Shown here: one piece after another, positions 11,653 to 21,001 of the stretch
Position numbering within the stretch: the first letter of the stretch is position 1
How the letters are laid out: each line of letters begins with the position of its first letter
NCBI GenBank assembly: GCA_964017185.1
Contig: OZ024872.1
Coordinates: 45,408,188 to 45,472,187, forward strand
DNA: 64,000 nt
Source: Rugalucina vietnamica
Lineage: Eukaryota > Mollusca > Bivalvia > Lucinida > Lucinidae
Direction of reading: 5' to 3'
The notes under the pieces: model-generated
What the model was told of the DNA's origin: nothing
Databases searched by the model: none
The model's input: the letters and a program-made list of their open reading frames with translations, nothing else
Position numbers and translations under genes: made by a program

Positions 11653-11934
11653 GATCTTCACGAAGTCATAAAGAAGTTTGATTAAAAAAGTCCAATCTTT
11701 TTTTTTTTTTTTTTATCTGATAAGGCTTTTAGGAACGTATATGAATACGCGCAGGAATGTATATGACCCTGTTTAGGCCTCCCGTACAATGATTTCGTTT
11801 TCAGACATTAATCGAAATAACCAACTGATTGGTCAAATGTGATAAGGTTTTCGCTCACATGAAAAGGTACAAATAGGCAACGATCAGGAAAATGCGCATG
11901 AAAGACGACAGTCGACTAAGAGTGTATTTTTAAG

Positions 11935-12345
11935 TTTTATATTACTGATCGTTCCAAGGCGATACTTTTGTTGTGGGTCATATTGTTTTATGTTTTGTTG
12001 TTGAATTTTTGCGCAATTTGCACTTTATGTACGTTTCATTCATACAATTGAAAAAAAATTGAAATAAAGTTTAAACTAAACTTAACTAAAAATATGATAA
12101 CATACACAAGGCGCCAACAGCACAAAAAATTTAAACACCAAGACACAAAACAATAAGAACCACCACAGAATTATCGCCTTGGAACGATCAGTAATATAAA
12201 ATTACTGGCCGTTCACTCGGCTTCTCTTTATTCAAGTATCTGGTTTTAAACTTATTTTTTCCTACCTCTGGTTTTAGAGAGGTAATTTCTTTCTGACTGT
12301 GCCATTTCCTGATCATTGCTTACTTATTCCTTTTTACCTATGAGC
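11935..12345. repeat. Penelope tail copy with inverted duplication
   Basis: The tail phrase ATTACTGATCGTTCCAAGGC (about 11,942) is followed by its inverted copy (CCTTGGAACGATCAGTAATA, about 12,178). The two arms face each other across about 12,050-12,100. Beyond the second arm the tail continues in forward sense (CACTCGGCTTCTC, CCATTTCCTGATCATTGC). The rearrangement produced a foldback of about 100-bp arms. The stretches at 11,653-11,934 and 12,346-12,990 hold nothing else recognisable. Confidence 0.6.
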
Positions 12346-13682
12346 TATTATTTTCAACACTATGAGTTCTGCTTCTGTGATACATTGCTGATCAACAATA
12401 TATACGGAATAAAATGAAAAGTCGGCGAATTATCTATAGTTGCCAAACAGCAAGTGGACTCTCTGGACTCTTTTTTGTTTCATCATGGCGTTAACATTTG
12501 CTTGATTTGTGAAACAGTGAAAATAGTGATTCGCCGTGAGGACCATGAGGACCAAACAACAAACTACTATAGTTACAGTAAACATCCTGCACATCTCTCT
12601 GAAAGTCAGAAATACGAAAAATAAAGTTGAGCATTATCGTATTAGTGTTCTTTATATGGAAAGGAAATAGTGGATCCACTGGTACGAAAATTATGTAAAA
12701 ATATTAACTCGTGTGATAAACGAAGACAAGTATGCGTTACGTATGCCGAGCGAATTTATTATTTCAAGTGAACATTTTATGTTTTTCTTGCCAACGAAAG
12801 GCGACAGTCGACACAGTGTGACACACATTGACCGGCTGGAAGCAGAAGATGCGATCCATGTGAAAACTTGAATGTTGATATACAAATTGGCTCAGGTTGC
12901 ACTCAAGGACCTTCATAAAACGTCAAAGACAAATGAAGAACCTTAGATAAAAGTAAACAGTGCCATTTGAATCATTTTGACTCTTTCAATATGGCGCTAA
13001 TATGGTTTCTTTACGCTTTCATTTTCACTATGGTAGCTAGTAAAGTGGTCGACAACGATGATATGGAGATGGAATACTATGCACTGGTAGATCGTATTGA
13101 TGTTCTTGGAAATACCGTAGTACATCAAAATCGCGTGATACAATCTCAGCAGGATGCCGTTGCCTCTATAAAGGAAACTATTTACACTCAAGCTGAGGAG
13201 CTGAAAACACAGCGTAAAAATATTGCAGGGCTTCATGACACAACGAGAAAACTACAATATGAAGTGAAAAAACTTGTCCGGCGAGCGAAAGCGCTGGAAA
13301 GTAGGATAAATGGATACGGGTCAATTATTGATGCTGCGAACGACGCGCACCACGCGACATTCGACAAACCTTCTTTGGATATTTACGGAAAGTCAATGGA
13401 AGTTGAAGAAATGGAATCAGACTTAAAATCGGACCCAAAGGCAAATGGCAACGAACTAGGACTAAGAAAAGATTGGAAAGTGAATCAAATTCGACCCGTA
13501 AATCATCAAACAGGTATTCTCTCGTATGAATATAATTCAGAGGGAAGCGTACATGTAGAACTTAACGATTTAAGTTTACTTACAATCCATCCATATAGAA
13601 GGGAGGTAAGTTACAGTTCTTGCCTAACTGTCGACAGAAGACCAGAATTCAATTGCGATAACTAAAGAGAATGGAGCTGGTA

Positions 13683-13776
13683 CCAAATAAGCCGCGAGGC
13701 GAGACAACCGGTCTTTGGGGTTTCTAAACAGGTCTGATACAAATAGGTCTGTACAGTCACAGATAAAGTCTCGACG
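13683..13776 (+). mobile_element. M1-family MITE fragment in the gene C intron
   Basis: Shares AATAAGCCGCGAGGCGAGAC and the ACAGTC phrase with the M1 copies, but only the left 90 bp remain. Confidence 0.5.
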
Positions 13777-13799
13777 CTTTTTGTTTTATTTATATTCAG

Positions 13800-14037
13800 T
13801 TTTATGTCGCTTGCATATGAGACGGGCCAATCAGTAGGTGGAGCGAAAAAGGTAGAACCCCGAGAAAAACCACCTAGCACACCCACAAGCAGAACTTGGC
13901 TTGTCTCACATGTGGCCAGAGTGGGGCTGGTCTCACATGTGGCCAGAGTGGGGCTGGAACCCACACCAGACACAGCGGTGAGATGATCGAGTGATTAAGA
14001 AATAGCGCTCTTAGCCGCTCGGCCACGGGGGCCGCCT
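13800..14037 (-). repeat. tRNA-derived SINE in the gene C intron
   Basis: On the minus strand the head reads CGTGGCCGAGCGGCTAAGAG (box A region), followed by GGGTTCCAGCCCC (box B-like). Downstream comes a body with GGTGGTTTTTCTCGGGGTTC. A unit of about 27 bp (GTCTCACATGTGGCCAGAGT...) is tandemly duplicated at about 13,901-13,955. The layout is that of molluscan tRNA-SINEs; the exact family was not assigned. Confidence 0.7.
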
Positions 14038-14443
14038 CAATTGTTTTATGTCAGAAAAAGGGGTATTGTACCATTCGTGTAGCGAAAACAAATGTGCTGA
14101 TCCATTGTGCAGTTATATCATGGTCCACGATGCTTTTCTCTGCCTTTTAAATGCGACCAAATATTTGCTGTCAGTAATTATAACGTTCTGTTTTCATGGT
14201 TTTTCACAGCCACCAAGAGAGCATCCATCATCAAGCATGACGTTAGACGACTGCTGTCACCTGTCCAAGTTATTACCCATGTGGCTTTCTCTGCGTACTT
14301 AGATAAAATCGTATCCCACCTTGGTATCGACCATCTTATTCCCTTTGATAAAATTTTGTTGAATGAAGGCAACGCATTCAACTCGCACACCGGTATGTTC
14401 GTCTGTCCTCTGTCAGGGGTATATTTGTTCAGTTTTACCATTG

Positions 14444-14721
14444 CATCAGGAATACATGTCCGTGCAGTATATACCACCTTACACCCCACTTTTATATACT
14501 AAAAACTGGGGTTTGCAGGGGTACACCTAATTTTCTTATTTTTGATCCAAACCATACATTGTGGGTTCGTTAGAACCGCCTCGACGAGGCGGTTCTAACG
14601 TGTACCCACAATGTATGTTTTGAGCCAAAATATCAGAAATATCCAAATTTTTCCAACGAAATTTTGAATTTTTACAGCTGAAAAAATTCTCTGTATATTG
14701 CATAGGCATGTTTTCGTAATG
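14444..14721. mobile_element. Palindromic MITE (copy 1) inside the gene C C1q exon
   Basis: Imperfect TIRs of about 30 bp start CATCAGGAATACATGTCC and end ATGTTTTCGTAATG. The centre is a long palindrome with GTTAGAACCGCCTC and GAGGCGGTTCTAAC facing each other between copies of ACATTGTGGG. It is homologous over its whole length to 60,449-60,727, and its centre to 29,519-29,670. An acceptor-like TTTTTACAG sits at 14,669-14,677, followed by an in-frame open stretch into the C1q sequence; no convincing matching donor was found. Confidence 0.8.
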
Positions 14722-15104
14722 GAAAGTGCTGTCGTTGCGAAACTGGTTGTGGATGGAAATAATCAGCTTGATGTCGTTACTGACGGACGCAATGGACAAA
14801 TACGAACAGCTGGAAATACTACTATTATTTACGTTACAGCTGGCCAGTCGGTTTGGGTGGCGACGTTTGCAATTAATGATGTAACATTATTTGACACAGA
14901 CGTATTTAGATACACTTCGTTTACGGGCGTTCTTTTGTTTTAGACATGAAATACAATATATATTGTACAACTGCGCATCGGTCTTCTTGTCCTTTTTTCT
15001 TTTGTGAACATTTTACCTTTGAAAACATTTCTTTTCTCTGCGACACATTGGATGTCAACATTTGAACATAAATGTGCTCACAACAGACCGTCTCAACAAT
15101 TCCG

Positions 15105-15149
15105 TACTCCGAAAGTTAAGTTCGGGTAAATGAGTGACTGCCTATTTGG
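15105..15149 (+). repeat. Penelope tail fragment, left of the LTR element
   Basis: AAGTTCGGGTAAATGAGTGA and CTGCCTATTTGG match the Penelope tail. The tail continues after the LTR element at 21,798 (AATAGCTGCTCACTCGGC). The LTR element is thus younger than this tail copy. Confidence 0.65.
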
Positions 15150-15943
15150 TGTTATATATAATTGATTCAATAATATTGATTCTTTTAAAAGCTATTACTT
15201 ATAATTTATATATATAATCAAAGTGGAGTAACCCAATTAATTAATATATATTTCTTTTTATGTTTCTACAATTTATTATCTAGAACTTTGTAGAAGAATA
15301 TCATTGATTATTTTTATCACTGTTATATAATTTAGAAGTATAGAAAATTCTATGAGCACTTTGTGGATAATTCCAGATGAAAATGGAGTGAGTGTTTTTT
15401 TTTTACCATAAGTTAAAAATATATTTGGACTATGTATACTGAGATCTCGAAGGGTCTAGTGGACTCTCGTTTAGTCTTGATGGTCGTTGCGGCCTTGAAT
15501 TCTCTCTGGAGAATTCTAAATTCTCTTTGGAGAATTTAAAAGAACTTTCGTTTAGTTCGTTTCTTTTCTAGAGAAAAGTTTATTATATCATTCTCTAGAA
15601 ACCTGGAGAATTTCCTTAGATGTATAAATATAGGTCCCAATTCAGTCGTAGGTATTCAGAAATTTGAAGTGATTTAAAGTATATAATTTTGGTTGTTTCA
15701 CTAGTGTTTTGTGTGGATTAAAATATACATGTGCTCATATTCTGGTTACTGGATTGTGGACTTACATTTGAGGGACAAGGACTTATTTGACATTAACTTT
15801 GTAAGTTATTTATTTATTTATTTACTTATCTGTTTGTTTGTTTTTATGTATTTGCAGCATTTATTTGTTTGATTAAATATTGTTAAGTTTAAATTACTTG
15901 GTTGTTTTTCGCTGTACCTGTCTAGTTACGCTAGGTCGTAACA
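15150..15943 (+). repeat. 5' LTR
   Basis: Begins TGTTATATATAATTG and ends CTAGGTCGTAACA. It has a TATA-like TATAAATA at 15,623-15,630 and inverted GAATTCTC/GGAGAATTC motifs near 15,497-15,535. It differs from the 3' LTR only in a T-run near 15,395 and a T-run near 15,840. Confidence 0.93.
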
Positions 15944-15948
15944 GATTT

Positions 15949-15973
15949 TGGGGGCTCTGAGCCGGGATTGAAC
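15949..15973 (+). promoter_or_regulatory. Candidate tRNA primer-binding site
   Basis: Five bases after the 5' LTR the sequence reads TGGGGGCTCTGAGCCGGGAT then TGAAC. Its complement resembles a tRNA 3' end, with CCA, acceptor stem and a TTCAATCCC T-loop. The spacing between T-arm and CCA is one base longer than canonical, so the cognate tRNA is not named. Confidence 0.6.
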
Positions 15974-16043
15974 ATTTTGTGCACCTATATTATTCTGAAT
16001 TTGAAAAGATATTTATTGTTTGTCATACCAGCAAAAAGCAACC

Positions 16044-19000
16044 ATGTTATTCAAACTTGAAGATTTCATTGCTGCGCCTTCTCAAGAGTTGTTAAACTTG
16101 GCCAAAAAGAGTGATCTTTTAGACATTGCTAGTCATTATAGCATACCTGATGTCAAAACATCTATGTTAAAACGTGAAATTAAGAATGTTATCATTCAGT
16201 TTCTTGTTGATGAGGAATTTTTTGAACCCTCAGCTACATCTCTTATTATGGTCTCACAAACCGACATACAGTTGAAAGAGTTAGAATTAAAAAGGCATCT
16301 TGAACTGGAAAAATTAAGATTAGAGTTTGAAGAAAAAAGAAGGGCAGATAAGGAAGAAAGGGAAGAAAAACTTGCAAGAGATAAGGCTGAAAGGGAGGAA
16401 AGAATACAAATAGAAAAGTTAGAGCTTGAAAAACAAAAGTTAGCATTTGAAGAAAGGGAAAGAGAAAAACAAAGAGAAATGGAAGAACGAGAGAAGGAAA
16501 AACAAAGAGAGTTAGAAGAAAGGCTTGCAAAAGAAAAATTAGAGCAAGAGGAAAGAATTGAGGTTGAAAAAGAGAAAATGCATTATGAAATAAGAATGAA
16601 AGAGCTTGAATTAAGCAGTAAATCAATGCCTCCTGTGTCTTTTGATCCTAGTAAAGTATTTGATGTTACAAAACATATCAGGCTCGTTCCTCCATTTCAA
16701 GAAAAAGAAGTAGATAAGTATTTTTTACATTTCGAGAAGGTAGCAGAAAATTTGAAATGGCCAAAAGAGCATTGGACCTTGCTTTTACAGAGTGTTGTTA
16801 TTGGTAAAGCTAGAGAAATTTACACTCAGCTTCCACTTGATCAAAGTTCAGATTATGACACAGTCAAAAATCTGATTCTTAAGGCTTATGAGTTAGTACC
16901 TGAAGCTTATAGGCAGAAATTCAGAAATTGTAGGAAAGAACATGACCAAACCCATGTAGAATTTGCTAGAACTAAGGAGCAATTATTTGATAGGTGGTGT
17001 TCTTCAAAGGATGTAAAGTCTGATCATGCAAAATTAAGACAGCTCATGCTTGTTGAAGAGTTCAAACGATGCATACACTCTGATGTCAAATCTTTTCTTG
17101 ACGAAAGGGAAGTAGAAACTTTAGATGTAGCAGCACGATTAGCTGATGATTATGCTTTGACTCATAAGGTGTCTTTTGTAAATAAGCCTTACAAGAAACC
17201 TTTTAACCCTCAATTTAAACCTAATACACCTCAGTCAAAACCATTTAACCCTCAACAGAGAAATAATTCTCCTCAACCTAATCCACAACCACAAGCTGGA
17301 CTAACAGCTGATAGTTCCAGTCCTTCACATAATCCTAAAAATAAAGATACTAGTGAAAACAAAGGTCAAAGATCCTCATACTCACCCCGGCTGTTTTGCA
17401 ATTATTGTAAAGGTGACGGTCACGTCATTTCTGAATGTGAAACTTTGAAAAGAAGAAAAGAGAGACAAAATCTAAATAATTCTAGACCAGCAGGTCTTAC
17501 TTCTTTAAGGTCAAAACCACAGTCGATTATTCAGGATGAAAATCCTATTTTGGCCAAAACGTCTGCGACTGATTGTATTATGGAGATTTATGAACCATTC
17601 TTATCAGAAGGTTTTGTGTCACTTACTAGTGATTCTGCCCAGTCTACCCCTATTAAAATCTTACGAGATACCGGAGCTTCTCAGTCTCTTATTTTAGCAG
17701 ATATCCTGCCTTTTTCCGAGAAGACTTCAACTGGGACAAGTGTCCTTATTCAGGGAGTAGAGTGTGGATTTGTTAATGTACCGCTCCATAACATTTATTT
17801 GTCTTCAGACTTAGTTTCTGGTCCTGTGGCTGTAGGTATTAGGCCTTCTTTACCTTTTAAAGGTGTTCACTTGCTATTAGGCAATGACTTAGCCGGAGAT
17901 AAGGTTGTGGTAAACCCACTTTTGACCAATACACCTTGTGAGGATCAATTGCCTGATCCCATTGAGCAGGAAATTCCTGATCTTTACCCTTCATGTGCCG
18001 TTACAAGGGCTATGGCAAAAAAAGTCAAATTGAATGATGGGATACAGGATATTGACTTAACTGACACTTTTATAGGTCAGTCTTTTCATGATGAGATTTC
18101 AAAATCTCTTTCTTCAAGTCAAACTGACTTCAACAATCAAAGGTCAGACAATGACCTTTCACCTTCAATTTTTGACCAAGGTCACGACCAAATGTCAAGG
18201 TCACAACTTTGTCAAGAACAGCACAGTGATCCTGAAATCTCGCCTTTATTTGAACGGGCTTTAGATGAAAATGAAATTTCTCAGGTTCCTGTTTGTTTTT
18301 ATGTCAAAAATGACATCTTAATGAGAAAATGGCGTCCTCCTGATGTTTCAGCGGAAGACGAATGGACCATAAATCACCAAATTGTGATTCCTAAGGCTTA
18401 TCGTCCTGAAATCTTAAACTTGGCCCATGAAACTCCCATGTCAGGTCATTTAGGGATAAATAAGACTTACCACAAAATTCTCAAGCATTTCTACTGGCCA
18501 GGATTAAAATCTGATGTTTCCCAACATTGCAAATCCTGTCACACTTGTCAAATGGTAGGAAAACCTAATCAGACTATTTCAAAAGCTAATTTACAGCCTA
18601 TTCCTGCATTTGATGAACCATTTAGTAGGATTATCATTGACTGTGTAGGTCCGTTACCCAAGACTAAATCAGGTTGCCAATATCTCTTGACTATAATGTG
18701 TGCTTCACGTTTTCCTGAAGCAATTCCACTCAGGAATATCAAGACGAAAACAATAGTTAAGGCCCTTGTAAAGTTTTTCACACTTGTAGGTCTTCCAAAA
18801 TCAGTCCAATCAGATCAGGGTTCCAATTTTATGTCAGGAACATTTCAGCAAGTAATGCATGAACTTGGCATTAAACAATACAAGTCATCAGCTTATCATC
18901 CTGAAAGTCAAGGTGCTTTGGAAAGATTCCATCAAACTTTGAAGAACATGATCAGATCTTACTGTTTTGACACCGAAAAAGATTGGGATGAAGGCATACA

Positions 19001-20945
19001 TTTGCTATTATTTGCTGTCAGAGAGTCAGTACAAGAGTCTCTTGGGTTCAGTCCGTTTGAACTTGTTTTCGGACACACTGTTCGTGGACCTTTAAAACTT
19101 ATGAAAGAGAAGTTTCTTTCAAGTAATGACAGTCCTTTGAACTTACTTCAGTATGTGTCTGACTTCAAAACTAGATTGACAAAAGCTTGGGAAGTTGCTC
19201 GGTCCAATCTTAAGTCAGCTCAGAGCAAAATGAAGTTGCATTTTGATGAAAATGCTCAGAACAGAAATTTTGACCCTGGAGACAAGGTGATTGCTCTTTT
19301 GCCCATTCCTGGCAGGCCATTACAAGCTAGATATTATGGTCCATATACTGTTGAGAAAAGGTTAAGTGATGTAAATTACGTTGTTAACACTCCTGGGAGG
19401 CACAAGCAAAAACAATTATGTCATATTAACATGCTTAAAAAGTACATTGATAGGGATAGTGATAATGATAGTTCAGTTATTTCCTCAGTAAGCATAGTTA
19501 ATTCTGTCCCTCATGAACAAAATCAGACAGACTTTGAAGAAATGAACTCTGTGAACTGTGAACCATTATCCTCAAAACTCCAGAATTCTGACATTCTGCA
19601 TGACCTCGATCAGAAACTGTCACATCTAGATCCGGACAAGAAACATGAACTAAAACAATTAATTCTTGAATATGAGCACTTATTTCCGGACATTCCATCC
19701 AGAACCGATAAAATCTACCATGATGTAGACATTATTGAAGGAGCAAAACCGGTGAAACAACATCCGTATAGACTTCATCCTGAAAGACAACAATATCTCA
19801 GGAAAGAAGTTAAGTATTTGCTGGACAATGACTTTATAGAACCTAGTCAAAGTGAATGGAGTTCTCCTTGTATACTTGTGCCAAAATCTGATGGGACATT
19901 TCGAATGTGCACAGACTATAGAAAAGTAAATTCTGTCACAAAAACTGACACATTTCTCAAACGAAGAATTAACGATTGCATCGACAACATCGGTCACGCC
20001 AAATATGTTACAAAATTCGATCTTTTGAAAGGGTTTTGGCAGATTCCACTTATAGACAGTCCAAAGGAGATTTTAGAATTTGTTACTACAGAAAGACAAT
20101 TTCGAAATAAACTGAAAGCGCTGAAATGTTGCTTGGTTCGCTTGGTTAATAGTTTGATTTTCGGTCTGGATGGGTGTAAAGCTTACATCGACGATGCCAT
20201 CATCTACAGTGAAGAGTGGAAACAACACCTGGAGATCATCAGAGAATTCTTCAAAAGACTCAGTGATGCTAAACTGACAATAAACTTACCGAAAAGTGAA
20301 TTTTGCCATGCTAGTTTGACATTTCTAGGACATATTGTTGGACAAGGTCAGGTCAGACCTGTAGAAGCCAAAGTTGAGGCTATATCAGATTTTCCTGTAC
20401 CTACAGGAAAACGGCAACTGATGCGCTTTTTGGGTATGGCTGGATATTACAGAAAGTTCTGTAATAATTTTTCAGTTATAGCTGAGCCTTTGACAAATTT
20501 ACTTGGTAAGAAGGTCAGGTATGTTTGGTCTGAGGCTTGTCAGAAGTCTTTTGATCAATTAAAGGCCATACTTAAGAGTGCTCCAGTTCTATCAGCACCA
20601 CGCTTTGACAGAGAATTCAAAATGGCGGTGGATGCAAGTGATGTTGGTGCAGGCAGTGTATTGTTACAAGAAGATGACAATGGTGTTGATCATCCTGTTT
20701 GTTACTTTTCAAAGAAGTTTGACAAACATCAAAGAAATTATTCTACTATAGAGAAAGAATGTCTATCTCTTATTCTTGCCCTTCAACACTTTCAAGTGTA
20801 TCTGTCTTCTGCAAATTCACCAATTGTCGTCTTCAGTGATCACAATCCACTGACCTTCATACACAAAATGAAAAACAAGAATCAGCGTTTGCTCAGATGG
20901 AGTCTCATGTTGCAAGAGCACAATCTTGACATTAGACACATATGA
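16044..20945 (+). CDS. Gag-pol polyprotein (Gag-PR-INT-RT-RNase H)
   Basis: The frame encodes 1,633 residues from the ATG at 16,044. Gag has a charged coiled coil (about 75-190) and a zinc knuckle CNYCKGDGHVISEC (452-465). The protease motif DTGAS starts at 542. Integrase follows: the HHCC zinc region begins near 795, the catalytic triad is D866, D924, E960 (D-D-35-E), and a GPY module (RYYGPYTVEKR) follows. RT comes after it with TKFDLLKGFWQ, then YIDD at 1381-1384. RNase H has MAVDAS (D1530), STIEKEC and VFSDHNP. The frame ends just after the last RNase H region. Oddities: integrase precedes RT, and between EFVTTE and RLVNSL the conserved RT block with the FG motif is not recognisable and the interval is about five residues short. 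The product makes and integrates cDNA of the element. Confidence 0.9.
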   Translation: MLFKLEDFIAAPSQELLNLAKKSDLLDIASHYSIPDVKTSMLKREIKNVIIQFLVDEEFFEPSATSLIMVSQTDIQLKELELKRHLELEKLRLEFEEKRRADKEEREEKLARDKAEREERIQIEKLELEKQKLAFEEREREKQREMEEREKEKQRELEERLAKEKLEQEERIEVEKEKMHYEIRMKELELSSKSMPPVSFDPSKVFDVTKHIRLVPPFQEKEVDKYFLHFEKVAENLKWPKEHWTLLLQSVVIGKAREIYTQLPLDQSSDYDTVKNLILKAYELVPEAYRQKFRNCRKEHDQTHVEFARTKEQLFDRWCSSKDVKSDHAKLRQLMLVEEFKRCIHSDVKSFLDEREVETLDVAARLADDYALTHKVSFVNKPYKKPFNPQFKPNTPQSKPFNPQQRNNSPQPNPQPQAGLTADSSSPSHNPKNKDTSENKGQRSSYSPRLFCNYCKGDGHVISECETLKRRKERQNLNNSRPAGLTSLRSKPQSIIQDENPILAKTSATDCIMEIYEPFLSEGFVSLTSDSAQSTPIKILRDTGASQSLILADILPFSEKTSTGTSVLIQGVECGFVNVPLHNIYLSSDLVSGPVAVGIRPSLPFKGVHLLLGNDLAGDKVVVNPLLTNTPCEDQLPDPIEQEIPDLYPSCAVTRAMAKKVKLNDGIQDIDLTDTFIGQSFHDEISKSLSSSQTDFNNQRSDNDLSPSIFDQGHDQMSRSQLCQEQHSDPEISPLFERALDENEISQVPVCFYVKNDILMRKWRPPDVSAEDEWTINHQIVIPKAYRPEILNLAHETPMSGHLGINKTYHKILKHFYWPGLKSDVSQHCKSCHTCQMVGKPNQTISKANLQPIPAFDEPFSRIIIDCVGPLPKTKSGCQYLLTIMCASRFPEAIPLRNIKTKTIVKALVKFFTLVGLPKSVQSDQGSNFMSGTFQQVMHELGIKQYKSSAYHPESQGALERFHQTLKNMIRSYCFDTEKDWDEGIHLLLFAVRESVQESLGFSPFELVFGHTVRGPLKLMKEKFLSSNDSPLNLLQYVSDFKTRLTKAWEVARSNLKSAQSKMKLHFDENAQNRNFDPGDKVIALLPIPGRPLQARYYGPYTVEKRLSDVNYVVNTPGRHKQKQLCHINMLKKYIDRDSDNDSSVISSVSIVNSVPHEQNQTDFEEMNSVNCEPLSSKLQNSDILHDLDQKLSHLDPDKKHELKQLILEYEHLFPDIPSRTDKIYHDVDIIEGAKPVKQHPYRLHPERQQYLRKEVKYLLDNDFIEPSQSEWSSPCILVPKSDGTFRMCTDYRKVNSVTKTDTFLKRRINDCIDNIGHAKYVTKFDLLKGFWQIPLIDSPKEILEFVTTERQFRNKLKALKCCLVRLVNSLIFGLDGCKAYIDDAIIYSEEWKQHLEIIREFFKRLSDAKLTINLPKSEFCHASLTFLGHIVGQGQVRPVEAKVEAISDFPVPTGKRQLMRFLGMAGYYRKFCNNFSVIAEPLTNLLGKKVRYVWSEACQKSFDQLKAILKSAPVLSAPRFDREFKMAVDASDVGAGSVLLQEDDNGVDHPVCYFSKKFDKHQRNYSTIEKECLSLILALQHFQVYLSSANSPIVVFSDHNPLTFIHKMKNKNQRLLRWSLMLQEHNLDIRHI

Positions 20946-20954
20946 GTATTGCAA

Positions 20955-20987
20955 AAGAAAGTTTTATTTCACAAAACTTTCTTTTCG
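20955..20987 (+). other. Hairpin before the polypurine tract
   Basis: AAAGAAAGTTTT and AAAACTTTCTTT face each other across a short ATTTCAC loop, immediately after the gag-pol stop. The role is unknown; it could help form the RNA 3' end or protect the purine tract. Confidence 0.5.
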
Positions 20988-20990
20988 TTG

Positions 20991-21001
20991 AAGAGGGGAA
21001 G
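20991..21001 (+). promoter_or_regulatory. Polypurine tract
   Basis: AAGAGGGGAAG directly abuts the 3' LTR, as expected for the plus-strand priming site. Confidence 0.8.

Larger units (their letters stand above)
12991..14943 (+). pseudogene. C1q gene C, C1q exon split by a MITE
   Basis: Exon 1 (12,991-13,513) encodes 174 residues: signal peptide (MALIWFLYAFIFTMVAS), coiled coil (DRIDVLGNTVVHQNRVIQSQ) and linker. The donor ACAG/GTATTC is the one that matches the phase-1 intron of genes A and B; a stronger-looking GAG/GTAAGT at 13,606 is phase 0 and would not join the C1q exon in frame. Exon 2 starts at 14,210 (TTTTCACAG/CC) and runs in C1q frame to the segment ending FSFTIAS. A 278-bp MITE (14,444-14,721) with in-frame stops intervenes. 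The domain resumes near 14,719 (SAVVAKLVVDG) and ends FTGVLLF at 14,943. Both halves are in the same frame. Without removal of the insert the protein would lack its last C1q strands, so the gene is probably non-functional or polymorphic. Confidence 0.8.

Noticed and set aside
13514..13665. Extension of gene C exon 1 to the GAG/GTAAGT donor at 13,606 or to the stop near 13,665
   Set aside because: Phase 0 would not join the C1q exon in frame, whereas ACAG/GTATTC at 13,513 matches the phase-1 intron of genes A and B.
20955..20987. Rho-independent-type terminator after gag-pol
   Set aside because: This is a eukaryotic retrotransposon; the hairpin is noted as a structure without a bacterial terminator role.
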